A stretch of 5,081 nucleotides of DNA from Bacillota bacterium (GTDB taxonomy: Bacteria > Bacillota > Clostridia > Clostridiales > Clostridiaceae), in NCBI GenBank assembly GCA_023427705.1, contig JAEZAL010000237.1, positions 1-5,081 of the forward strand, in the 5' to 3' direction. The translations under genes were made by a program, and so were the position numbers. The first letter of the stretch is position 1. Every line of letters starts with the position of its first letter. The notes under the pieces were generated by a model. That model was not told the origin of the DNA and searched no databases. It saw nothing but the letters and a program-made list of their open reading frames with translations. Shown here piece by piece: positions 1-5,081 of the stretch.

Positions 1-2840
1 CTTCAGATCAATTTTACTTAAACTCTCCAGAAGAAATGTGGGAGATGTTTTCTTATATTCCAGAAGCACTAGAAAATACTACGAAAATAGCAGAACAATG
101 TAATTTCAATTATGAATTTCACGTTTCAAAATTACCTAAATTTCCAGTGCCAGAAGGTAAAGAACCTTTTGATTACTTAAAAAATCAGTGTTATTCAGGT
201 TTAGTTGAAAGATATGAGATATTTAGTGAATTTTTAAATAAACCACTAAATGTTGAAGAGTTTGTGGATTATTATAAAGAAAATGAAGAAGCTTGTGGAT
301 ATATTGAAAGATTAGAATATGAATTATCAGTAATTAGGCAAATGGGATATGTAGATTATTTCTTAATTACTTGGGATTTTATAAGATTTTCTAATGAAAA
401 TGGTATTCCAACAGGACCTGGACGTGGATCAGCAGCAGGTTCTATAGTAGCTTATACATTAGGGATAACCAAGATAGATCCAATAAAATATAGTTTACTT
501 TTTGAAAGATTTTTAAATCCGGAAAGAGTAAGTATGCCAGATATAGATTCTGATTTCTGTTATGAAAGAAGACAGGAAGTTATAGATTATGTTGTTGATA
601 AATACGGTGTTAATAATGTATCTCAAATTATAACATTTGGAACTATGGCACCTAGAGCTTGTATAAGAGATGTAGGAAGAGCTATGAATTATTCTTATGC
701 AGAAGTAGATAGAATAGCAAAAATGATTCCAACTATGCTTGGAATTACAATAGATAAGGCTTTAGAAATAAATCCAGAGCTTAAAGCAGCATATAATAAT
801 GAAGAAAGAGTAAAGCATTTAATAGATCTTAGTAAGGATCTAGAGGGGTTACCTAGGCATTCATCTACACACGCAGCTGGTGTAGTAATAGCTTCTAAAC
901 CATTAGTTGAATATGTGCCGCTCCAAAAAAATGAAGACTCTATAGTTGCACAATTTGATATGACAACATTAGAGGAATTGGGATTATTAAAAATGGACTT
1001 CCTTGGACTTAGAACTTTAACTGTTATGAATGATGCAGTGAAGATGATAAAGGAAAACCAAGGAATAGAAATTAACTTAGACAAGATAGAATTTGAAGAT
1101 AAAGAAGTTTATAAAATGCTTGGTGAAGGTAAAACAGCAGGGGTATTCCAATTAGAATCTCCAGGTATGACATCATTTATGAAGGAATTAAAACCAGACT
1201 GCTTAGAAGATATTATAGCAGGTATATCTCTTTATAGACCAGGTCCTATGGCTGAAATTCCTAGATATATAGAGTGTAAACAGAATCCAGATAAGGCTAA
1301 ATATGAAGCTCCTGAACTTGAAGATATATTAAATGTTACATATGGAGTAATGGTTTATCAAGAACAAGTTATGGAGATAGTAAGAAAGTTAGCCGGATAT
1401 TCTATGGGAAGAAGTGACCTTGTAAGAAGAGCCATGTCTAAGAAGAAACACAAGGTTATGGAGGAAGAACGTAAAAACTTTATATATGGAATAGTTGATG
1501 AAAATGGGAACATAGAAGTTCCAGGATGTAAAAGAAATGGAATATCTGAAGAAGCTGCAAATAAGATATTTGATCAAATGATGGATTTTGCATCCTATGC
1601 ATTCAATAAGTCACATGCAGCAGCTTATGCAGTTATAGGATATCAAACTGCATATTTAATGAAATACTATCCTGTTGAAACAATAGCAGCCATGCTTAAT
1701 TCAGTTATGGGAACTAGTGAAAAGGTGGCACATTATATTGCATTTGCAGAAAGTTTAGGAATACAAGTGCTTCCACCTGATATAAACGAAAGTTACTCAA
1801 AGTTTACTGTTAAGGGTGATAAAATTAGATTTGGATTAGCTGCTATAAAAAATGTAGGATTTAATGTTGTTGAAGCTTTAGTGGAGTCAAGAAATAAAAA
1901 GGGTTCATTCGAATCATTAATGGATTTTATTAATAAGATAGATTTATCATCAATTAATAAAAGAGCTATTGAAAGTTTAATAAAAGCAGGTGCTTTAGAC
2001 TGTTTTAATATCTATAGATCAAAGCTATTAGCTGTTTATGAAAAGTTAATGGATGGAGTTGCTAATGAAAAAAAGAGAAATATAGATGGGCAGATAAGTT
2101 TATTTGGAATAGAGGAAGAAATAGAACTTCCAGAGATTAACTATCCAAATATAAAAGAATTTGCCAAGAAAAATTTATTATCTATGGAAAAAGAAATGAC
2201 AGGATTATATTTATCAGGACATCCACTAGATGAATATTCAGATAGCCTTAAGGTACAGACATCTACTAATATAGAAAGAATATATAAGTCATATGAGATA
2301 ATAAAAGAAAACTTCAATCCTGATGATTTGACAGAAGATATAATCCGTGATGATGAAAGGGTTATTCTTGGTGGAATAATAGCAGAGTATAATCAGAAAA
2401 TAACTAGAAATAACACTATGATGGCATTTTTGAAGTTAGAGGACTTAACTGGCATAATAGAAGTAATAGTATTTCCAAAGACTTTAGATAAAGTTAGAGA
2501 AAGTTTAAGAGAAGATGCTTTAGTTGTTATTAAAGGAAGAGTAAGTATTAAAGAAGATGAACTTCCAAAATTAATATGTGAAACTGTTGAGCCTTTAGAA
2601 AAAATAAATACATCAAAAGTTTATATAAGAGCTAAAGATTTAGCAGAAGGAAAAGCATTGATGAAAGAATTTAGAGAAATGCCTGATTATTATAAGGGAG
2701 ATACTACTGTATATTTATTTACAGAAAACGATAGAAAAAGTTATAGGATGCCCAAAGATATTTGGATAAATCTTGAGTCAGATGCAATAGCTTATTTTAG
2801 AGAAATAATAGGCGATGAAAATGTTAAGGTAATAGAATAA
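1..2840 (+). CDS. dnaE: DNA polymerase III subunit alpha, 5'-truncated by the window edge
   Basis: This is the catalytic subunit of a C-family replicative DNA polymerase, which in Firmicutes works alongside PolC at the fork. The frame is open to the left edge (first full codon at 3-5, reading SDQFYLNSPEEM), so the ATG at 36 is an internal methionine. About 945 residues are present against roughly 1,115-1,190 for the family, so the N-terminal PHP domain is mostly missing. Landmarks in order: GPGRGSAAGS (414-443); the catalytic aspartates of PDIDSDF (codons 546-548 and 552-554) and of KMDFLGLR (codon 996-998), matching E. coli D401, D403 and D555; the conserved YAFNKSHAAAYA (about 1596-1631); a helix-hairpin-helix region (about 1950-2009); a likely beta-clamp binding motif QISLF (2091-2105); an OB-fold (about 2358-2600); and a short C-terminal domain ending in TAA. 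All three catalytic acids are present and there is no frameshift. The family call is certain. Whether it is DnaE1- or DnaE3-type is not settled, although the C-terminal domain after the OB-fold favours DnaE1. Confidence 0.97.
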   Translation, partial: SDQFYLNSPEEMWEMFSYIPEALENTTKIAEQCNFNYEFHVSKLPKFPVPEGKEPFDYLKNQCYSGLVERYEIFSEFLNKPLNVEEFVDYYKENEEACGYIERLEYELSVIRQMGYVDYFLITWDFIRFSNENGIPTGPGRGSAAGSIVAYTLGITKIDPIKYSLLFERFLNPERVSMPDIDSDFCYERRQEVIDYVVDKYGVNNVSQIITFGTMAPRACIRDVGRAMNYSYAEVDRIAKMIPTMLGITIDKALEINPELKAAYNNEERVKHLIDLSKDLEGLPRHSSTHAAGVVIASKPLVEYVPLQKNEDSIVAQFDMTTLEELGLLKMDFLGLRTLTVMNDAVKMIKENQGIEINLDKIEFEDKEVYKMLGEGKTAGVFQLESPGMTSFMKELKPDCLEDIIAGISLYRPGPMAEIPRYIECKQNPDKAKYEAPELEDILNVTYGVMVYQEQVMEIVRKLAGYSMGRSDLVRRAMSKKKHKVMEEERKNFIYGIVDENGNIEVPGCKRNGISEEAANKIFDQMMDFASYAFNKSHAAAYAVIGYQTAYLMKYYPVETIAAMLNSVMGTSEKVAHYIAFAESLGIQVLPPDINESYSKFTVKGDKIRFGLAAIKNVGFNVVEALVESRNKKGSFESLMDFINKIDLSSINKRAIESLIKAGALDCFNIYRSKLLAVYEKLMDGVANEKKRNIDGQISLFGIEEEIELPEINYPNIKEFAKKNLLSMEKEMTGLYLSGHPLDEYSDSLKVQTSTNIERIYKSYEIIKENFNPDDLTEDIIRDDERVILGGIIAEYNQKITRNNTMMAFLKLEDLTGIIEVIVFPKTLDKVRESLREDALVVIKGRVSIKEDELPKLICETVEPLEKINTSKVYIRAKDLAEGKALMKEFREMPDYYKGDTTVYLFTENDRKSYRMPKDIWINLESDAIAYFREIIGDENVKVIE

Positions 2841-2846
2841 AATAAT

Positions 2847-2913
2847 TGAAGTTTACATTTGTTAATCAATAAAATTTTTATATAGATTTAGCACTTGTAG
2901 ACTTCATTTTATT
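2847..2913 (+). terminator. Terminator-like long hairpin downstream of dnaE
   Basis: Seven bases after the dnaE stop, TGAAGTTTACA (2847-2857) pairs with TGTAGACTTCA (2896-2906): eleven pairs including one G-U. After a 2x2 internal loop the stem can continue with TGTTAA (2860-2865) against TTAGCA (2888-2893). It is followed at once by TTTTATT (2907-2913). Position and T-rich tail fit an intrinsic terminator. The long inner loop and the modest GC content make it weaker than a textbook example. Confidence 0.5.
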
Positions 2914-3061
2914 AGAATGACATTTTAATATTGTTTTAAAGAGCAGAAAGATATTTTACTATTAATATCTAATACTAGAATAAATTAACAAAAACGTAAA
3001 TGAAAAAATTTACAAAAGCTAAATAAGAAAAAAATATTATTTAATATATAAATTGAAAAAA

Positions 3062-3082
3062 ATAGGTTATAATATAACCTAT
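3062..3082. repeat. Perfect 21-bp palindrome containing a consensus -10 hexamer
   Basis: The arm ATAGGTTATA (3062-3071) is the exact reverse complement of TATAACCTAT (3073-3082) around a single central A at 3072. TATAAT, the consensus sigma-A -10 box, lies inside it at 3068-3073. No good -35 hexamer is seen at normal spacing (TATATA at 3045-3050 with a 17-base spacer is poor). The dyad could be an operator over a promoter. Alternatively, read on the minus strand, it is a 9-bp AU-rich hairpin followed by six T (complement of 3056-3061), which is terminator geometry. The symmetry is seen directly; the function is inferred. Confidence 0.5.
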
Positions 3083-3130
3083 GAAGAATAAAAAAAGTCG
3101 AGAAAAATCATATTATTGTACTTATTTTAG

Positions 3131-3159
3131 TTGCATAAACTGAATTTAGAAAGTAAAAT
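3131..3159 (+). promoter_or_regulatory. Possible sigma-A promoter for pfkA-pyk
   Basis: TTGCAT (3131-3136) and TAAAAT (3154-3159) are separated by 17 bases. The -10 matches the consensus at five of six positions and the -35 at three of six. Transcription would start near 3166 and give a leader of about 125 bases. In sequence this AT-rich, -10-like hexamers are common. Other candidates are TATAAT at 3068-3073, TATAGT at 3216-3221 and GATAAT at 3234-3239, all with weaker -35 partners. It is chosen only because both boxes occur at ideal spacing. Confidence 0.3.
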
Positions 3160-3172
3160 AAAAACGATGATA
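3158..3172. promoter_or_regulatory. Weak cre-like box (candidate CcpA site)
   Basis: Aligned on the central CG at 3165-3166, this site agrees with the degenerate cre consensus WTGNAANCGNWNNCA at 13 of 15 positions. The two mismatches are symmetric: the conserved G of the left arm is A (3160) and the conserved C of the right arm is T (3171). It would overlap the start site of the candidate promoter with -10 at 3154-3159. The symmetric loss of both outer G/C bases makes this a weak call. Confidence 0.18.
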
Positions 3173-3232
3173 AAAAATAGTAAAAAATTATTAATGTGGT
3201 AAAAAATAAAATTATTATAGTAAGTAAAAAAT
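3171..3232. repeat. Four direct TAAAAAAT octamers (A-tract cluster)
   Basis: Identical octamers TAAAAAAT start at 3171, 3181, 3200 and 3225. The last three carry a preceding G, giving GTAAAAAAT. Offsets are 10, 19 and 25 bases, so at least the first two A6 tracts are in helical phase. Such clusters can bend DNA or act as AT-rich contacts for RNA polymerase alpha subunits or nucleoid proteins. They may also be low-complexity sequence of an AT-rich gap. No coding role is seen. Confidence 0.45.
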
Positions 3233-3240
3233 GGATAATT

Positions 3241-3273
3241 CCACATATAGTGGGACAACCTTTGTCCCAGTGG
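3241..3273 (+). promoter_or_regulatory. GC-rich dyad in the pfkA leader, possible CggR-type operator or mRNA hairpin
   Basis: TGGGACAA (3251-3258) and TTGTCCCA (3262-3269) form a perfect 8-bp inverted repeat around CCT. The outer CCAC (3241-3244) can pair with GTGG (3270-3273), extending the stem past a six-base bulge, or alternatively with a nearer GTGG (3250-3253). The core fits GGGAC-N6-TGTC (3252-3266), the half-operator pattern of the B. subtilis glycolytic repressor CggR. There is no U-run after it, so it is not a + strand terminator. As RNA it would end four bases before the pfkA Shine-Dalgarno and could affect stability or ribosome access. The dyad is certain; the choice between a protein site and an RNA hairpin is open. 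Confidence 0.5.
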
Positions 3274-3277
3274 TGTT

Positions 3278-3284
3278 AAGGAGG
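3278..3284 (+). promoter_or_regulatory. Ribosome binding site of pfkA
   Basis: AAGGAGG is a near-complete match to the anti-Shine-Dalgarno sequence and ends seven bases before the ATG at 3292. It fixes the start of pfkA. It lies immediately 3' of the leader dyad, so an RNA hairpin or a protein bound there would sit next to the initiating ribosome. Confidence 0.9.
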
Positions 3285-3291
3285 AAACAAC

Positions 3292-4251
3292 ATGAAAAAA
3301 ATAGCTATTTTAACTAGTGGTGGAGACGCTCCAGGAATGAACGCAGCAATAAGAGCCGTTGTAAGAACTGCTTTGCATCATGGTATTGAAGTAATGGGAG
3401 TTCAAAGAGGATATAGTGGTTTAATTAATGGAGAATTATTCCCAATGGACAGATCATCAGTTTCTGATATCATTCATAGAGGTGGTACAATATTAAGAAC
3501 AGCTAGATGCCTAGAATTTAAGAAGGAAGAAGTAAGAGTAAGAGCTACTAAAATCTTAAAGGCTTATGGCGTTGATGCATTAGTAGTAATTGGTGGAGAT
3601 GGATCATTTACAGGAGCTAAACTTTTATCAAAATTAGGAGTTAAGACTGTAGGTCTACCAGGAACTATAGATAATGATTTAACTTATACTGATTTAACAA
3701 TAGGATTTGATACAGCGTTAAATACAGTAATAAATGCAATAGATAAAATTAGAGATACATCTACTTCTCATGAAAGAGTATCAATAGTAGAAGTTATGGG
3801 AAGAGATTGTGGAGATATTGCTTTATATACTGGTATAGCAGGTGGAGCAGAATATATAATTACACCAGAAAAAGGTTTTGATAAAGATGAACTTTGTAGA
3901 ATAATATTAGAAGGAAAAAGAAAAGGAAAAATTCATAATCTAGTATTATTAGCAGAAGGTGTTGGTGGAGCTCAAGATTTAGCTAAATATGTTGAAGGAG
4001 TTACAGGAATTGAAACTAGAGCAACAGTATTAGGACATATTCAAAGAGGTGGTAGTCCAACAGTAACAGATAGAGTTTTAGCTTCAAGAATGGGTTCTAG
4101 AGCAGTTGAAGTCCTTATAGAAGGAAAAACTTCAAGAGTAATAGGAATAAAGAATAATGAAATAATTGATCAGGATATAGATGAAGCTTTAGCATTAGAA
4201 AGAACATTCGATGAAAAATTATTTGAAATAGCAAATGAAATTTCATCTTAA
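3292..4251 (+). CDS. pfkA: ATP-dependent 6-phosphofructokinase, complete
   Basis: This cytosolic homotetrameric enzyme phosphorylates fructose 6-phosphate to fructose 1,6-bisphosphate, the committed step of glycolysis. The product has 319 residues, the standard bacterial PfkA length, and its residue numbers coincide with the E. coli and Geobacillus enzymes. The N-terminal loop ILTSGGDAPGMN binds nucleotide. GGDGS (101-105) holds Asp103 for Mg-ATP. TIDND (125-129) holds the catalytic base Asp127. Substrate ligands Arg162, Met169-Arg171, Glu222, Arg243, His249 and Arg252 are all present. Gly104 and Gly124 mark an ATP rather than a pyrophosphate enzyme. The allosteric ADP/PEP site is intact (Arg21, Arg25, Arg54, Asp59, Arg154, Glu187, Lys211, Lys213), so PEP inhibition and ADP activation are likely. 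The start is fixed by AAGGAGG seven bases upstream. pyk follows after 96 bases, suggesting a two-gene glycolytic operon. Nothing in the protein looks abnormal. Confidence 0.98.
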   Translation: MKKIAILTSGGDAPGMNAAIRAVVRTALHHGIEVMGVQRGYSGLINGELFPMDRSSVSDIIHRGGTILRTARCLEFKKEEVRVRATKILKAYGVDALVVIGGDGSFTGAKLLSKLGVKTVGLPGTIDNDLTYTDLTIGFDTALNTVINAIDKIRDTSTSHERVSIVEVMGRDCGDIALYTGIAGGAEYIITPEKGFDKDELCRIILEGKRKGKIHNLVLLAEGVGGAQDLAKYVEGVTGIETRATVLGHIQRGGSPTVTDRVLASRMGSRAVEVLIEGKTSRVIGIKNNEIIDQDIDEALALERTFDEKLFEIANEISS

Positions 4252-4347
4252 GCTTTGAAAAGACTTGATTTATTATTGAAAATATAATAAATTATTTAGG
4301 TTAAGTGAAAAATAAAATATATACTTAATTAAAGGAGTGTTTCATAC
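4252..4347 (+). other. pfkA-pyk spacer with weak AU hairpins and the pyk ribosome binding site
   Basis: The 96 bases contain an all-AU hairpin apart from one G-U pair (4266-4276 with 4284-4294, seven-base loop), and then an inverted repeat TTAAGT (4301-4306) / ACTTAA (4323-4328). Neither has a GC-rich stem, so strong termination is unlikely and read-through into pyk is expected. AAAGGAG (4331-4337) is a good Shine-Dalgarno ten bases before the pyk ATG. TTGATT (4265-4270) with TAAATT (4288-4293) at 17 bases is a very weak internal promoter candidate. Confidence 0.6.
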
Positions 4348-5081
4348 ATGAGAAAAACTAAGATGATTTGTACTATAGGTCCAGCAAGTGACAGCCCAGA
4401 AGTATTATCAAAGATAATTGAAGCTGGAATGAATGCGTCAAGACACAACTTTTCACATGGAGATCATGCAGAGCATGCAGTTAGAATAAATTTAGTAAAA
4501 GATTTAGCTAAAAAATACAATAAAGAAATAGCTGTAATGTTAGATACTAAGGGTCCAGAAATTAGAACTGGGAAATTTGAACCTAAGAAAGTTGAATTAA
4601 AATCAGGTAGTGATTTTGCAATATATGCAGGCGGAGATGTTGTAGGAGATACAACTAAATGTGCAGTAACTTACGAAGGATTAGCAAACGATGTTAAGCC
4701 AGGAGATACTATATTAATAGATGATGGTTTAGTTGGATTAAGAGTTGAATCAATCGAAGGTAACAAGATAAACTGTAAAGTTATGAATACAGGTTTTGTT
4801 GGAACTCATAAGGGAGTTAATGTTCCAGGAGTAGCAATTCAATTACCTGCTTTAACAGAAAAAGATATAGCAGACTTAAAATTTGGATGTGAAATAGGAG
4901 TAAACTTAGTTGCAGCATCATTCATAAGAAAAGCTGCTGACGTAGAAGCTATAAGAAAAGTATTAGTTGAAAACGGTGGAGAACACATTCAAATATTCTC
5001 AAAGATAGAAAACCAAGAAGGTGTTGATAATATAGATGCTATATTAGAAGCTTCTGATGGTATAATGGTTGCTAGAGGAGA
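4348..5081 (+). CDS. pyk: Pyruvate kinase, 3'-truncated by the window edge
   Basis: The enzyme transfers phosphate from phosphoenolpyruvate to ADP, giving pyruvate and ATP in the last step of glycolysis. The first 244 residues are present of an expected 470 or so (about 585 if it carries the extra C-terminal PEP-utiliser-like domain, which cannot be judged here). MRKTKMICTIGPAS is the typical start. Substrate and K+ site residues Arg32, Asn34, Ser36, Asp66, Thr67 and Arg73 are in place, followed by the B domain (about residues 70-168, ending near VNVPG). SKIEN provides the catalytic Lys219 and the metal ligand Glu221. The window ends two bases into the next metal-binding Asp codon of the VARGD motif. 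Two substitutions stand out against the common family pattern: His33 in RHNFSHG where Leu is usual, and Asn186 in GVNLVAASF where Asp is usual. The ATG has AAAGGAG ten bases upstream. The frame is clean to the edge. Confidence 0.97.
   Translation, partial: MRKTKMICTIGPASDSPEVLSKIIEAGMNASRHNFSHGDHAEHAVRINLVKDLAKKYNKEIAVMLDTKGPEIRTGKFEPKKVELKSGSDFAIYAGGDVVGDTTKCAVTYEGLANDVKPGDTILIDDGLVGLRVESIEGNKINCKVMNTGFVGTHKGVNVPGVAIQLPALTEKDIADLKFGCEIGVNLVAASFIRKAADVEAIRKVLVENGGEHIQIFSKIENQEGVDNIDAILEASDGIMVARG

Larger units (their letters stand above)
2841..3291. other. 451-base AT-rich intergenic region between dnaE and pfkA
   Basis: No coding sequence with a ribosome binding site is visible on either strand, and the longest ATG-initiated frames on the + strand are about 20 codons or shorter. 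The first 75 bases hold a terminator-like hairpin for dnaE. The middle is mostly A-tracts and short AT inverted repeats (stems 2949-2955/2964-2970 and 2996-3001/3008-3013), with a perfect palindrome at 3062-3082. The last 50 bases change character to a GC-richer dyad followed by the pfkA ribosome binding site. The gap is long for two co-directional genes in such a genome, and its features suggest an independent promoter and control region for pfkA-pyk. No riboswitch class, tRNA or T-box leader was recognised in it. Confidence 0.75.

Noticed and set aside
36..38. ATG at 36 as the start of dnaE
   Set aside because: The frame continues open to the window edge with family-typical residues (QFYLNSPEEMWEMF), and no ribosome binding site precedes this ATG. 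The true start lies outside the window.
695..1084. 129-codon minus-strand reading frame
   Set aside because: It lies wholly inside the well-conserved dnaE coding sequence and its translation has no recognisable family features.
1389..1577. 62-codon minus-strand reading frame
   Set aside because: It is a shadow of dnaE on the opposite strand, with no supporting start signal.
2859..2991. Rex-like half-sites TTGTTAA (2859-2865) and TTAACAA (2985-2991)
   Set aside because: Neither has a matching partner arm at the four-base spacing of the Rex operator. The first also lies within the dnaE terminator stem.
2949..3013. AT hairpins 2949-2970 and 2996-3013 as separate regulatory elements
   Set aside because: The stems are six or seven mostly AT pairs without T-tails on the + strand, as expected by chance in sequence this AT-rich.
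3081..3143. 20-codon + strand frame starting MKNKKSREK
   Set aside because: It has no Shine-Dalgarno at proper distance, overlaps the palindrome and is low complexity. A chance frame is the simpler reading.
3167..3202. 11-codon + strand frame as a pfkA leader peptide
   Set aside because: It has no ribosome binding site, shows no codon bias suggesting attenuation, and is not followed by a terminator.
3251..3269. GC-rich hairpin before pfkA as an intrinsic terminator
   Set aside because: It is not followed by a U-run on either strand, and it sits just before a strong ribosome binding site.
1..5081. Mobile elements, CRISPR arrays, tRNA or rRNA genes
   Set aside because: No transposase or integrase frame, regularly spaced repeats, cloverleaf or rRNA sequence was seen. 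All coding sequence is accounted for by three housekeeping genes.

Overview
The window is a strongly AT-rich chromosomal segment of low-GC Gram-positive type. A and T dominate third codon positions, AGA is the main arginine codon, and the complete start sites have strong purine-rich Shine-Dalgarno sequences. The gene order dnaE - pfkA - pyk, together with the protein sequences, points to a Clostridium-like member of the Clostridia. The species cannot be fixed from sequence alone. All genes are on the + strand.

Layout: positions 1-2840 hold the 3' four-fifths of dnaE (DNA polymerase III alpha subunit), which enters from outside the window and has lost its N-terminal PHP domain to the window edge. 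Positions 2841-3291 are a 451-base, very AT-rich gap with no convincing gene. It holds a terminator-like hairpin after dnaE, a perfect 21-bp palindrome containing TATAAT, a possible promoter overlapping a cre-like box, a run of TAAAAAAT repeats, and a GC-rich dyad just upstream of the pfkA ribosome binding site. Positions 3292-4251 hold complete pfkA (ATP-dependent 6-phosphofructokinase). Positions 4252-4347 are a 96-base spacer with weak AU hairpins and the pyk ribosome binding site. From 4348 to the end is the 5' half of pyk (pyruvate kinase).

How they fit: pfkA and pyk encode the two classically irreversible, allosterically controlled kinase steps of glycolysis and look co-transcribed. dnaE lies upstream in the same direction but is separated by a probable terminator and a regulatory-looking gap, so pfkA-pyk probably has its own promoter. 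The most interesting signal is a GC-rich dyad 24 to 41 bases before the pfkA ATG. It fits the half-operator pattern GGGAC-N6-TGTC of the Bacillus glycolytic repressor CggR, whose inducer, fructose-1,6-bisphosphate, is the product of PfkA. This is a hypothesis from pattern matching. I see no previously undescribed multi-gene system here: the genes are ordinary housekeeping genes and the novelty, if any, lies in the intergenic control region.
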